From an uncultured Christensenella sp. (GTDB lineage: Bacteria; Bacillota; Clostridia; Christensenellales; Borkfalkiaceae), in the NCBI GenBank assembly GCA_910586065.1, contig CAJUGI010000002.1:1-64000 (forward strand): a stretch of 64,000 bases of DNA, given 5' to 3'. The notes under the pieces were generated by a model. The model was not told the DNA's origin, searched no databases, and saw only the letters and a program-made list of their open reading frames with translations. The position numbers were made by a program, and so were the translations under genes. Below, in pieces: positions 56,013 through 64,000 of this stretch (the first letter of the stretch is position 1; every line of letters starts with the position of its first letter).

Positions 56013-57307
56013 CGGTTAAAATAATCGGTGCGGGGCTTGCCGGCGCCGAGGCGGCTTTCACGCTTGCCGAACGCGGCGTAAGCGTAGAGCTTTACGATAT
56101 GAAGCCGAAGAATTTCACTCCGGCGCATTCGGATAAAAACTTTGGCGAACTGGTATGCTCCAACTCTTTAAAGAGCAACGATGTTTACGGTAACGCGTGC
56201 GGACTTTTAAAAGAGGAAATGCGTATTCTGGGTTCGCTCACAATGGAAGCGGCGGCAAAAACGGCGGTTCCCGCGGGCGGCGCTCTGGCGGTTGACAGAG
56301 AAAAATTTGCCGCTTATATTACTGAAAAACTAACCTCGCATCCTAATATAAAAATTGTATGCAAAGAGGTTAAAACCGTTCCCGATGGTTGGTGTATAGT
56401 CGCTACGGGTCCGCTTACGGCGGACGCGCTTTCAAGCGATATTTCAAGGATATGCGGCGGGCAATTGCATTTTTACGACGCTTCCGCCCCGATAATTACA
56501 CGCGAAAGTATAGATTTTGATAAGGCGTTTTTCGGCGACAGATACGGTAAGGGCGGCGATGATTACGTAAACTGCCCGTTAAACAAAGATGAATACGAAT
56601 TTTTTGTAACCGAGCTGTTAAAAGCCGAACGCGCCGTTTTGCACGACTTTGAAAAACGTGAAATTTTCGAAGGCTGTATGCCCATAGAGGTTATGGCTTC
56701 GCGCGGAAAAGAGAGTTTGAGGTTTGCAAACTTTAAACCCGTTGGGCTTAAGGACAAAGACGGCAACCGCTTTTACGCCGTGCTGCAATTAAGAAAGGAA
56801 ACGGCGGACGGCGGGGCGTATAACCTTGTCGGTTGCCAGACGAATTTGAAGTGGGGCGAACAAAAGCGAGTGTTTTCATTGATTCCCGCCTTAAAAAACG
56901 CGGAATTTTTACGCTACGGAGTTATGCACCGCAACACTTTTATAAATTCTCCTTCGTGTTTAAACGCGGACTTTTCGCTTAAAAACAGTCCGCAGACGTT
57001 TTTTGCTGGGCAGATAACGGGCGTTGAAGGTTATGTCGAATCGGCGGCGAGCGGGATAATGGCGGCTTTGCACCTTTATGAAAAATTGAACGGCAGACAA
57101 CCGATTATTCCGGATAATACCACGGTAACAGGCGCATTGACGGCGCATATATCGGGGGCAACTGAAAATTTTCAGCCGATGAACGCTAATTTCGGCATAT
57201 TAAAGCCGCTTGAAATTCATATAAGGGACAAAAAGCAACGCTATGCGGCGTTGTCGGAAAGAGCGCTTGCAAGCATAAAAATTTACAAAGAAGTTTTAAA
57301 TAATTAA
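56009..57307 (+). CDS. trmFO: Folate-dependent tRNA (uracil-5-)-methyltransferase TrmFO
   Basis: 432 aa FAD enzyme that makes m5U54 in tRNA using methylenetetrahydrofolate. FAD site VKIIGAGLAGAEAAFTLAERG, shortened to GAGLAGAEAAFTLAERG; VCSNSLKSNDVYGNACGLLK; CPLNKDEYEFF; EGCMPIEVMASRG; and a C-terminal FAGQITGVEGYVESAASG. ATG 56009 overlaps the topA stop, so start and coupling are clear. Confidence 0.97.
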   Translation: MTVKIIGAGLAGAEAAFTLAERGVSVELYDMKPKNFTPAHSDKNFGELVCSNSLKSNDVYGNACGLLKEEMRILGSLTMEAAAKTAVPAGGALAVDREKFAAYITEKLTSHPNIKIVCKEVKTVPDGWCIVATGPLTADALSSDISRICGGQLHFYDASAPIITRESIDFDKAFFGDRYGKGGDDYVNCPLNKDEYEFFVTELLKAERAVLHDFEKREIFEGCMPIEVMASRGKESLRFANFKPVGLKDKDGNRFYAVLQLRKETADGGAYNLVGCQTNLKWGEQKRVFSLIPALKNAEFLRYGVMHRNTFINSPSCLNADFSLKNSPQTFFAGQITGVEGYVESAASGIMAALHLYEKLNGRQPIIPDNTTVTGALTAHISGATENFQPMNANFGILKPLEIHIRDKKQRYAALSERALASIKIYKEVLNN

Positions 57308-57407
57308 AGCCGAAAAACGCGAGGGCGGATTGATTTCGCCCGTTAACCGTTTTACGACAAAAGCAACCTCGCGCAAAACCGTGGCTTTTGCGCGAAAAGG
57401 AGTATTT

Positions 57408-57941
57408 ATGACGGAATTTCACGCAACTACTATATGCGCCGTAAAACGCGGCGGCGAAACGGCAATCGCGGGCGACGGACAAGTCACCATGGGCGAAAGC
57501 GTAATTTTTAAAAACAGCGCGCAAAAGGTGCGCAGAATTTACGGCGGCAAAGTAATTCTGGGTTTTGCCGGTTCCGTTTCGGACGCGTTTTCTTTAAGCG
57601 AAAAATTCGAAGGTATGCTCAACAAGTTTTCGGGCAACCTTATGCGTTCGGCGGTTGAGCTTGCCGAACTCTGGCGCGCCGACAAGGCAAGAAAGCTGGA
57701 AGCTTTGATGATTGTTGCTGATAAGGACACGCTCCTCATCATTTCGGGCACGGGCGAAGTAATCGAGCCCGACGACGGAATAGCGGCGATAGGCAGCGGC
57801 GGCAACTACGCTCTGGCGGCGGCGCGCGCACTGTATCAGAACACAAAATACACCGCGCACGAAATAGCGCAAAAGTCACTCAAAATCGCAAGCGAAATCT
57901 GCGTGTTCACAAACGACAACATCAAGTGCGAAGTAATTTAA
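57408..57941 (+). CDS. hslV: ATP-dependent protease subunit HslV (ClpQ)
   Basis: 177 aa proteasome-like peptidase. Start ATG 57408 (AAAGGAG upstream). The N-terminus MTEFHATTICAVKRGG has a propeptide of six residues before the catalytic Thr-Thr, as in many Firmicutes and Thermotogae. GDGQVTMGE, GKVILGFAGSVSDAFSL and IAAIGSGGNYALAAARAL are all intact. Forms a complex with HslU, encoded downstream. Confidence 0.96.
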   Translation: MTEFHATTICAVKRGGETAIAGDGQVTMGESVIFKNSAQKVRRIYGGKVILGFAGSVSDAFSLSEKFEGMLNKFSGNLMRSAVELAELWRADKARKLEALMIVADKDTLLIISGTGEVIEPDDGIAAIGSGGNYALAAARALYQNTKYTAHEIAQKSLKIASEICVFTNDNIKCEVI

Positions 57942-58146
57942 TATGTAATCGGGCGAAAAAATTTCAAAATGCAAACCCAAAGCAACGGCTCTCAAAAAGT
58001 GTAATTATAGGATTGAGCGGCGGCTCCTCGGTTTTTTGCAAAGCGGCTTACCGCTGTCCCGCAGAAGATTTGTTTTCTTTTAACTTCCGCGGCGACAGCT
58101 TTTCCGAGTTTTTGAATAAGCTCAAACCCAAACAGGAGAATTAAAA

Positions 58147-59460
58147 ATGAGTTTAACACCCAAACAGACAGTACACGAGTTAAACAAATATATAATCGGT
58201 CAGGACGAAGCCAAAAAAGCTGTGGCAATCGCCCTCAGAAACCGTTACAGAAGAAGTATGCTTTCGCCTGAATTGCAGGACGAAATCACCCCCAAAAACA
58301 TAATAATGCGCGGACCTACGGGCGTGGGAAAAACCGAAATCGCCCGCCGCCTTGCAAAGCTTGTAAAGGCTCCGTTTTTAAAAGTCGAAGCCACAAAGTA
58401 TACCGAAGTCGGCTACGTCGGGCGCGACGTAGAAAGTATGGTGCGCGACTTGGCCGAGTGCGCAATCCGCCTTGTAAAGGAAGAAAAGACGGCTGAAGTC
58501 AGCTATAAAGCCGCGGCTGTAGCCGAGCGCAGAATTGCAAAAGTTTTGGCGGAGGCAAAAAAGGAAGAGCGCGGCGAAACGGCAAAAGCTGTGTTCGAGG
58601 ACAAGCTCGTAGAAGAAATTCACGCGGGCAAATATGACAACACAACTATTGAAATCGAGGTGGAGGACGTTCCTAAGCCTTTGGAGCTTTCCCCGGGAAG
58701 CGGCGCGGCGATAGATTTAGGTTCCATTTTCAGCGGCATGGGAATGCACAAGAAAAAGAAACGCAAAATAACCGTCCGCGAGGCGAAAAATATAATAATG
58801 GCGGAAGAAGCGGATAAATTAATCGATAACGACGCGGTCACGGCGGAGGCGATTAAGCGCGCCGAAAACGACGGCATAATCTTCATCGACGAAATAGACA
58901 AAATTGCCGGCAAGGAACAGCGCGGCGGCGCCGACGTCTCCCGCGAGGGCGTCCAGCGCGACATTCTGCCCATAGTCGAGGGCTGCACCGTAATGACTAA
59001 GTACGGGGCGATTAAAACGGATTACATTCTCTTCATCGCCGCGGGCGCTTTCCACGTTTCAAAGGTGGAAGACTTAATCCCCGAACTTCAGGGCAGGTTT
59101 CCCATTCAGGTAGACTTAAAAAGTTTGACTAAGCAGGATTTCATCAACATTTTAACTCAGCCGCAAAACGCAATAACTTCGCAATATGCGCAGCTTTTGG
59201 CGGTTGACAACATCGATTTAACCTTCACGCAGGACGCAATCGAAAAAATCGCGGAAATTTCCGAGGACATAAACAACACCTCCGAAGATATCGGCGCGCG
59301 CCGTTTGCACACCGTTATGGAATATCTTTTAGAGGATATCTCCTTCAACGCGGGCGGCAACGATTATCCCGTAATTCACGTGGAAGTAAACGCAAAATAC
59401 GTTGAAGAACACCTCGAAAACATCACCCGCAACCGCGATTTAAAGAAGTATATTTTGTAA
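58147..59460 (+). CDS. hslU: ATP-dependent protease ATPase subunit HslU (ClpY)
   Basis: 437 aa AAA+ unfoldase for HslV. VHELNKYIIGQDEAKKAVAI at the start, Walker A RGPTGVGKTEIARRLA near 54, pore loop TEVGYVGRDVESM, Walker B IIFIDEIDKIAG near 240, and the C-terminal sensor-2 IGARRLHTVMEYLLE. AGGAGA 8 bases before the ATG. The roughly 200 bp after hslV contain no convincing gene. Confidence 0.97.
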   Translation: MSLTPKQTVHELNKYIIGQDEAKKAVAIALRNRYRRSMLSPELQDEITPKNIIMRGPTGVGKTEIARRLAKLVKAPFLKVEATKYTEVGYVGRDVESMVRDLAECAIRLVKEEKTAEVSYKAAAVAERRIAKVLAEAKKEERGETAKAVFEDKLVEEIHAGKYDNTTIEIEVEDVPKPLELSPGSGAAIDLGSIFSGMGMHKKKKRKITVREAKNIIMAEEADKLIDNDAVTAEAIKRAENDGIIFIDEIDKIAGKEQRGGADVSREGVQRDILPIVEGCTVMTKYGAIKTDYILFIAAGAFHVSKVEDLIPELQGRFPIQVDLKSLTKQDFINILTQPQNAITSQYAQLLAVDNIDLTFTQDAIEKIAEISEDINNTSEDIGARRLHTVMEYLLEDISFNAGGNDYPVIHVEVNAKYVEEHLENITRNRDLKKYIL

Positions 59461-59462
59461 TT

Positions 59463-60107
59463 ATGGATAAATTCCCCCGCGAATATGACGGACTTTCCGA
59501 AGATACCGAGTGTAAAGTGGGCGGACCCGCCCCGCTTATCCCCGACGGCGAATACAAAGAGCCGCAAATTTCCGACGAAAAAGTAATCGTCCCCGAAGAG
59601 GCAAACGTTCAGCCCAAAGGCAGTTGGAAAATACTCGTCTGTATACTCGCGTGCTCCGCGCCGCTTTTGTCCGCAGGGATACTCGCTTTATTAAAGCTTT
59701 ATCTGCCCTCGGGAATCTGCGCGGGGGCGTTCGCTTTGGCGTTAACCGTCTTTCTCACCGTTTTATTTGCGGCTGAAAAGCGCCTTTTAACCGGCAAAAA
59801 CGTTTTAAACAAACCCGACACGCGCAAAATCCGCGCAACGGTAACCGAAACAGTTTGCACTTCCCGCGCCTACAAGGAGCACTGCGATTCTTACGGCAGA
59901 TTTTACGACCGCGAACTCATAAAGGCGGTCTACGCGGTTACGTTAAAAGAAAACGGTGCGCAAGACTCAAAAACATACGTTGCTAAAACCGAAAAGTATT
60001 ACCCGAAAGGCGAGGAAGTCGCGGCATATGTGCGGGGCAAATTCGCTTTTATAGACGAAACGGACCCGTTCAACGCGCAAAAAACTTCGACGAGGAAAAA
60101 TAGATGA
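59463..60107 (+). CDS. Two-helix membrane protein of unknown function
   Basis: 214 aa. Acidic N-terminal 50 residues, a hydrophobic hairpin (ILVCILACSAPLLSAGILAL, then YLPSGICAGAFALALTVFLT, about 56-105), and a C-terminal soluble part with strands and a DUF3592-like feel (ATVTETVCTSRAYKEH, VYAVTLKENGAQ, KYYPKGEEVAAYVRGKF). No family firmly recognised. It begins two bases after hslU and overlaps hisS by 4 bp, so it is part of that operon. Confidence 0.75.
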   Translation: MDKFPREYDGLSEDTECKVGGPAPLIPDGEYKEPQISDEKVIVPEEANVQPKGSWKILVCILACSAPLLSAGILALLKLYLPSGICAGAFALALTVFLTVLFAAEKRLLTGKNVLNKPDTRKIRATVTETVCTSRAYKEHCDSYGRFYDRELIKAVYAVTLKENGAQDSKTYVAKTEKYYPKGEEVAAYVRGKFAFIDETDPFNAQKTSTRKNR

Positions 60108-61357
60108 TTAACATACCCAAGGGAACAAAGGACGTTTTGCCCTCGCAATCTTTCAAGTGGCAGTACGTTGAAGAAACTGCCCGCAAGGTTGCAAAAATTT
60201 ACAACTTAAAGGAAATCCGCACGCCCGTATTCGAGCATACCGAGCTTTTTCAGCGCGGCGTGGGCGAAACGACGGACGTCGTCAATAAGGAGATGTACAC
60301 CTTCTTCGACAAGGGCGGAAGGTCCGTAACGTTAAAGCCCGAAGGCACCGCGGGCGCGGCAAGGCTGTTCATCGAAAACGGTCTGGCAAGCTCACCGATG
60401 CCCTTAAAAGCCTTTTATTTAACGCCCTGTTTCCGCTACGAGCGTCCGCAGGCGGGCAGGTTAAGGGAATTTCACCAGTTCGGCATAGAGGTGTTCGGCT
60501 CCAAAGAGCCGGAAACGGATGCCGAGGTAATTTCGGCGGCAAATATGCTTTTAAATGAACTTGGAGTAAACGGCTGTCAGCTTCAGATTAACTCGATTGG
60601 TTGCCCCGTATGCCGCGCCGAATACAACAAAGCGCTTAAAGAATACTTCCGCCCGCAACTTAAAAATATGTGCGCAACCTGCAACGCGAGGTTTGAACAA
60701 AACCCGTTGCGCATACTCGACTGCAAGGAAGAGGAGTGCAAAAAAATAACCGCAAACGCGCCGAAAATTTTGGATTATCTTTGCCCCGACTGTAAAGACC
60801 ACTTCAAAAAAGTGCAAAGTTTGTTAAAAGCGCAGGGCGTAAAATATTTAATTAACCCCAACATAGTGCGGGGTTTAGATTATTACACGCGCACCGTGTT
60901 TGAGTTCGTTTCAACCGAAATCGGCGCGCAGGGCACGGTTTGCGGCGGCGGAAGATATGATAATTTAATTTCGGAACTCGGCGGAGCACCCACCCCCGCG
61001 GTAGGCTTTGCGGCGGGGCTGGAAAGGCTTTTAATGGTAATGGAAAACACGGGCGCAACAATCCCCGAAGAGCAAAAGCCCCGCGTATATCTTGCGGGAA
61101 TGGACGAAAAGAGCCGCAATAAGGCGGTTGAGCTTGCGGCGAATCTGCGAGCGAACGGCATTAACGCCGAGGTTGATTTGATGGCGCGCAGCGTAAAGGC
61201 GCAGTTTAAATACGCCGACAAAATAGGCGCTGAGTTCGTTGCGGCAATCGGCGAAACCGAGCTTGAAAGCGGCGCCGTCAACTTAAAGAATATGACAAAC
61301 GGCGAAAGCTCTGCGGTTAAATTTAAAGAGCTTTGCACATATTTAAAACATAATTAA
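60104..61357 (+). CDS. hisS: Histidyl-tRNA synthetase
   Basis: 417 aa class II synthetase. Motif 1 region TPVFEHTELFQRGVGETTD, motif 2 YLTPCFRYERPQAGRLREFH (with the TEM/YRAP equivalents), HisA LVKRGLDYY-like element NIVRGLDYYTRTVFEF, and motif 3 AVGFAAGLERLLMVM. A C-terminal anticodon-binding domain (about 325-417) is complete. The GTKDVLPSQSFKW opening is typical. Co-translated with the preceding membrane protein (4-bp overlap). Confidence 0.97.
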   Translation: MINIPKGTKDVLPSQSFKWQYVEETARKVAKIYNLKEIRTPVFEHTELFQRGVGETTDVVNKEMYTFFDKGGRSVTLKPEGTAGAARLFIENGLASSPMPLKAFYLTPCFRYERPQAGRLREFHQFGIEVFGSKEPETDAEVISAANMLLNELGVNGCQLQINSIGCPVCRAEYNKALKEYFRPQLKNMCATCNARFEQNPLRILDCKEEECKKITANAPKILDYLCPDCKDHFKKVQSLLKAQGVKYLINPNIVRGLDYYTRTVFEFVSTEIGAQGTVCGGGRYDNLISELGGAPTPAVGFAAGLERLLMVMENTGATIPEEQKPRVYLAGMDEKSRNKAVELAANLRANGINAEVDLMARSVKAQFKYADKIGAEFVAAIGETELESGAVNLKNMTNGESSAVKFKELCTYLKHN

Positions 61358-61368
61358 AGGAGAATTTT

Positions 61369-61683
61369 ATGGTAAATCAGGTAAACAAAGAAAAATTCGA
61401 CGAACTTTTAAAGGGTGAAAAACCGGTTGTGTGCGATTTTTATGCAACCTGGTGCGGTCCTTGCAAAATGCTTGCTCCGATAATGGAAAAGGTAAGCGAA
61501 AATTTTGAAGAAAAGGCTGAATTTATAAAGGTTGACACCGACGAAAATATCGAGCTTGCCGCGCGTTACGGCGTTATGTCAATCCCCCTTGTGGCGGTTT
61601 TTAAAGACGGCGAACTCACGGCAAAATCGCTGGGTTATTCCACTCAGGCTGAAATGGAAGAGTTTTTAACCGAAAATCTTTAA
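61369..61683 (+). CDS. trxA: Thioredoxin
   Basis: 104 aa cytoplasmic disulfide reductase. Active site CDFYATWCGPCKMLAPIM with WCGPC, cis-proline loop GVMSIPLVAVF, and GYSTQAEMEEFL at the end: full-length standard Trx. AAAGGAG before the ATG at 61369, which is 11 bases after hisS. Followed by a strong terminator. Confidence 0.97.
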   Translation: MVNQVNKEKFDELLKGEKPVVCDFYATWCGPCKMLAPIMEKVSENFEEKAEFIKVDTDENIELAARYGVMSIPLVAVFKDGELTAKSLGYSTQAEMEEFLTENL

Positions 61684-61708
61684 AACGCATATAAACCAAT
61701 CAATTTTA

Positions 61709-61745
61709 AAGCCCCGCGGAGCATTCGCTCCGCGGGGCTTTTTCG
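61709..61745. terminator. Terminator between trxA and the convergent HTH gene
   Basis: AAGCCCCGCGGAGC-ATTC-GCTCCGCGGGGCTT then TTTCG; 14-bp stem. Confidence 0.92.
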
Positions 61746-61754
61746 TTAAAAAAT

Positions 61755-61970
61755 TTAACCGTTTTCTTTTTCGTCCTTTTCAAATTCCAAAATGTCCTCA
61801 ACTCTGCAATCCAGAATTTTGCATAAATCGTCAAGCGTGGTGGTAGTAATGGGAAGATTGTGCCGCAACCTGTGGACTTTACTGGCAGGCACTCCAAACT
61901 TATTTATTAAAGTATAAGTAGATTGTCCCTTTGCTTTAAGAGTGTTCCAAAGTGGATTGTAACTAATCAT
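61755..61970 (-). CDS. Small Xre/Cro-like regulator
   Basis: 71 aa from ATG 61970. MISYNPLWNTLKAKGQSTYT and INKFGVPASKVHRLRHNLPI, then LDDLCKILDCRVEDILEF: a single HTH domain of the kind found in small plasmid and integrative-element repressors. A divergent gene starts at 62061 and a palindrome ATACTAA...TTAGTAT lies in the shared promoter region, which suggests autoregulation. Its own promoter (TTGTCA-N17-TAAAAT, about 62005-61978) leaves a leader of only a few bases. Confidence 0.87.
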   Translation of the reverse strand: MISYNPLWNTLKAKGQSTYTLINKFGVPASKVHRLRHNLPITTTTLDDLCKILDCRVEDILEFEKDEKENG

Positions 61971-61998
61971 ACTCAAATTTTAGACCATACTAATTTAC

Positions 61999-62027
61999 TT
62001 GACAATACTAAACATATTTAGTATAAT
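61999..62027 (+). promoter_or_regulatory. Perfect-consensus promoter with operator palindrome
   Basis: TTGACA (61999-62004), 17-bp spacer, TATAAT (62022-62027). The spacer and -10 contain ATACTAA-ACATAT-TTAGTAT. It drives the Cys-rich microprotein gene; the opposite-strand promoter of the HTH gene overlaps it. Confidence 0.85.
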
Positions 62028-62060
62028 TCATAAACAGAGCATAAAAAGGAGCGGTTACCA

Positions 62061-62237
62061 ATTAAGAGCAAAGAAGAAAAGGGCTGTAAAAACTGCAAAC
62101 ATTTTTTGCAGTATTACATAAAGCCGGGTGCAAAGTACGTGCCCATTGAAAAAGGAAACTGTATGTGCCCGCGGCTTTCCCCCGAAAAACGTATGGATTA
62201 CGATTATTTCAGCGGCTGTAAAAATTTTGAAAAATGA
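62061..62237 (+). CDS. Cys-rich 58-aa microprotein, apparently starting at ATT
   Basis: The open frame encodes KSKEEKGCKNCKHFLQYYIK, then PGAKYVPIEKGNCMCPRLSP and EKRMDYDYFSGCKNFEK before TGA. Cys pairs CKNC and CMC plus a terminal Cys suggest a small zinc-binding fold like proteins found in phages and integrative elements. A perfect promoter, AAGGAG at 62046-62051 and a terminator at 62244 surround it, but no ATG, GTG or TTG lies at the right distance; ATT at 62061 is 9 bases after the ribosome site. The first in-frame TTG would remove the first Cys pair. Divergent from an HTH regulator. Confidence 0.65.
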   Translation: MKSKEEKGCKNCKHFLQYYIKPGAKYVPIEKGNCMCPRLSPEKRMDYDYFSGCKNFEK

Positions 62238-62243
62238 CTTCGG

Positions 62244-62266
62244 CGCCCGTTTTCGGGCGTTTTTTT
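62244..62266 (+). terminator. Terminator after the Cys-rich microprotein gene
   Basis: CGCCCG-TTTT-CGGGCG followed by TTTTTTTG. Confidence 0.85.
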
Positions 62267-62404
62267 GTTTTTGCGTTTCCAAAATATTGCCAAAAATTTT
62301 TTTGTCATATTGTGTCGAAAAAGGTTTATTTTTCACATTGTTAATGATATAATAAATTCGGTAATATTTTATCAAATAAACCGTATTAAAATCAGGAGTA
62401 AAAA
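62267..62404 (+). promoter_or_regulatory. Promoter region of the nuoE-nuoF operon
   Basis: TATAAT at 62348-62353 with a weak TTTATT 17 bases upstream; AGGAGT lies 8 bases before ATG 62405. No other feature was seen. Confidence 0.55.
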
Positions 62405-62893
62405 ATGTCACAAAATTTATTCGAGGGTACCCCCGAACAGATGAACGAGCTTATGGCATGCATAAACGCCAACCGCGGAGATAAGGGCGCGTTAATGCCC
62501 GTTTTGCACGAAGCTCAGAACATCTACGGTTATCTGCCCGCAGAGGTGCAAACCGTAATCGCCGAGGAGCTGAACATTCCTCTTGCGGAAGTTTACGGCG
62601 TTGCAACGTTCTATTCGCAGTTTTCGTTAAACCCCAAGGGCAAGCACAAAATCAGCATCTGTCTCGGCACGGCGTGCTACGTTAAAGGCTCCGACAAAAT
62701 TCTTGAAGCCGTCGAGCACGAACTCAGAATTTCCTGCGGCGAATGCACGCCCGACAAAAAGTTCTCTATCGACAGTTGCCGTTGCGTGGGCGCGTGCGGA
62801 CTTGCTCCCGTTATGATTATAGACGGCGAAGTTTACGGCAAGCTTTCCCAAAAGGACGTAAAGGGAATTCTTGATAAATATATGCAGGACTGA
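62405..62893 (+). CDS. NuoE/HndA-like [2Fe-2S] subunit of an NADH-linked redox complex
   Basis: 162 aa. Thioredoxin-like ferredoxin with the four Cys ligands of the NuoE family in CLGTAC (C-x4-C) and CRCVGAC (C-x3-C). N-terminal helical part contains VLHEAQNIYGYLPAEVQ and the GVATFYSQF signature. NuoE homologues occur in respiratory complex I and in NAD(P)-linked [FeFe]-hydrogenases; with a NuoF-type gene following that has an extra N-terminal ferredoxin, the hydrogenase type (HydC/HndA) is more likely in this anaerobe. Confidence 0.93.
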   Translation: MSQNLFEGTPEQMNELMACINANRGDKGALMPVLHEAQNIYGYLPAEVQTVIAEELNIPLAEVYGVATFYSQFSLNPKGKHKISICLGTACYVKGSDKILEAVEHELRISCGECTPDKKFSIDSCRCVGACGLAPVMIIDGEVYGKLSQKDVKGILDKYMQD

Positions 62894-62903
62894 GGTGAAG
62901 GAT

Positions 62904-64000
62904 ATGACCGTAAAAGAACTTAAAAAATTAGCCGCGGAAAAGGCGGATTTGATAAACGTAAGAAAAATAGTAAGGGAACAGGCTGAAAAGCTTGCAAAAA
63001 ACACGGGCTACCGTAAACAGGTTTTGGTTTGCGGCGGAACGGGCTGTACTTCCTCGCACTCGTTGCAGGTTATCGAACAGCTTGAAAAATCCTTTAAAGA
63101 ACTTAAAATAAACGACGTGTTAATCGTTAAAACGGGCTGTTTCGGTCTGTGCGCGCTCGGTCCCATAATGATAGTTTATCCCGAGGGCGCGTTCTATTCG
63201 CAGATGACTCCCGAACACGCTAAAACCGTTGCCGAAAAGCACCTTGTAAAGGGCGGCGAAGTGGTTAAAGAGCTTTTGTATAAGGAAACGGTGCACGCTG
63301 ACGGAAGTGTTATTCCCTTTGCGGAAATTCCTTTTTATAAGCACCAGATGCGCATTGCTTTGAGAAACTGCGGCGTTATCGCGGCGGAAAGCATTGAAGA
63401 GGCGATTGCGGCAGGCGACTATGCCGCGCTTGCAAAAGTGCTTTTCGAAATGACTCCCGACGAGGTAATCGCCGAAATTAAGGCTTCGGGACTTCGCGGC
63501 AGGGGCGGCGCGGGCTTCCCCACGGGCTTAAAGTGGCAGTTTACCAAGGAAGCCGCGGGCGACAAAAAATACGTTTGCTGTAATGCCGACGAGGGCGACC
63601 CCGGCGCGTTTATGGACAGGTCGGTTTTGGAAGGCGACCCCCATTGCGTTTTAGAGGCAATGGCAATCGCGGGTTACACCGTCGGCGCGCAGGAAGGTTA
63701 TATCTACGTGCGCGCGGAATACCCCATCGCCGTCGAAAGACTCAATATTGCAATAGAACAGGCGCGTAAGCACGGATTACTCGGCAAAAATATTTTGGGC
63801 AGCGGTTTCGACTTCGATATCCACGTACGTCTCGGCGCGGGCGCGTTCGTCTGCGGCGAAGAAACGGCGCTTATGGCAAGTATAGAAGGTCACCGCGGCG
63901 AACCCAGACCCCGCCCGCCTTTCTCGGCGCAGTGCGGCGTCTATAAAAAACCCACGGTTTTGAACAACGTTGAAACGTGGGCTAACGTCGCGCCTATTTT
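62904..64000 (+). CDS. NuoF/HndC-like flavoprotein subunit (3'-truncated by window edge)
   Basis: The frame is open from ATG 62904 (GAGGTGA upstream) to the window end, 365 codons visible. Residues about 35-125 form an extra thioredoxin-like ferredoxin domain (VCGGTGCTSSHS, KTGCFGLCALGP), as in HydB/HndC but not complex I NuoF. The NuoF core follows: GLRGRGGAGFPTGLKW and CNADEGDPGAFMDRS (FMN/NADH site) and CGEETALMASIEG. The C-terminal [4Fe-4S] and extra ferredoxin part lie beyond the window. It follows nuoE by 10 bases. Confidence 0.94.
   Translation, partial: MTVKELKKLAAEKADLINVRKIVREQAEKLAKNTGYRKQVLVCGGTGCTSSHSLQVIEQLEKSFKELKINDVLIVKTGCFGLCALGPIMIVYPEGAFYSQMTPEHAKTVAEKHLVKGGEVVKELLYKETVHADGSVIPFAEIPFYKHQMRIALRNCGVIAAESIEEAIAAGDYAALAKVLFEMTPDEVIAEIKASGLRGRGGAGFPTGLKWQFTKEAAGDKKYVCCNADEGDPGAFMDRSVLEGDPHCVLEAMAIAGYTVGAQEGYIYVRAEYPIAVERLNIAIEQARKHGLLGKNILGSGFDFDIHVRLGAGAFVCGEETALMASIEGHRGEPRPRPPFSAQCGVYKKPTVLNNVETWANVAPI

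Noticed and set aside
57926..58144. Open frame between hslV and hslU (72 codons)
   Set aside because: It overlaps the hslV end, has no ribosome site, and its composition does not look like a protein family; treated as spacer.
1..64000. CRISPR arrays, rRNA and tRNA genes
   Set aside because: Looked for regular direct repeats with unique spacers, rRNA-like blocks and tRNA arms; none seen by eye.

Overview
The window reads as the chromosome of an anaerobic Bacillota (Clostridia-type) bacterium. The evidence is gene order: rpmE-yqhQ-prmC-prfA, ylxM-ffh-rpsP-khpA-rimM-trmD-rbgA-rnhB, comM-dprA-topA-trmFO-hslVU, and rpsB-tsf next to pyrH-frr-uppS-cdsA-dxr-rseP. It is supported by TTGACA-N17-TATAAT promoters, AGGAGG ribosome binding sites, many CG-rich terminators and a NuoE/NuoF pair of the kind used by bifurcating hydrogenases. 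An uncultured gut lineage is likely, but that is inference. No rRNA, tRNA or CRISPR array was seen.

Layout. 1-5336: phosphate uptake (PstS fragment, a fused PstC-PstA permease, PstB) followed by a PhoP/PhoR-like two-component system; no phoU is present. 5337-6389: a decayed region with the C-terminus of a large serine recombinase. 6390-9097: YfcE phosphodiesterase, HAD hydrolase, lipoprotein. 9105-9875: a mobile single-gene cassette (A) inserted in the loop of a terminator hairpin. 10133-12709: cardiolipin synthase and an MDR oxidoreductase lacking catalytic zinc ligands. 12872-16232: L31, a YqhQ-PrmC fusion and RF1. 16427-26225: MntR-like regulator, DUF2207 protein, lipoproteins, RuvX, DUF1292, and a divergent SDR / alpha-oxoamine synthase pair. 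26466-28185: rpsB and tsf. 28180-32657: an AT-rich accessory island with a lone phi29 gp9-like phage tail knob gene, small regulators and an HTH-Dam methylase with a PD-(D/E)XK nuclease. 32794-38153: pyrH to rseP. 38204-41185: a ThiT-like transporter behind a probable TPP riboswitch, a 5'-nucleotidase, and a roughly 390-nt independently transcribed structured RNA. 41186-50023: antiporter, SRP/ribosome maturation cluster, L19. 50032-50777: a second cassette (B) of the same family, inverted. 50940-61683: ComM, DprA, TopA, TrmFO, HslVU, HisS, thioredoxin. 61970-62237: an HTH regulator divergent from a Cys-rich microprotein that seems to start at ATT. 62405-end: NuoE and partial NuoF.

The most unusual feature is the cassette family. 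Cassettes A (DUF6881-like cargo) and B (flavin-binding split-barrel cargo) share both ends, an entry terminator, a promoter with a conserved leader, the sequence from the cargo stop codon onward, and an exit terminator. Only the coding sequence differs, as if one gene slot is exchanged inside a transcriptionally insulated frame. One end of the same family borders the serine-recombinase relic at about 6250-6330. Other points of interest are the structured RNA at 40652-41041, the solitary phage tail gene with its own promoter, and at least seven genes whose start codon lies at or within a few bases of the predicted transcription start with no ribosome binding site (leaderless candidates).
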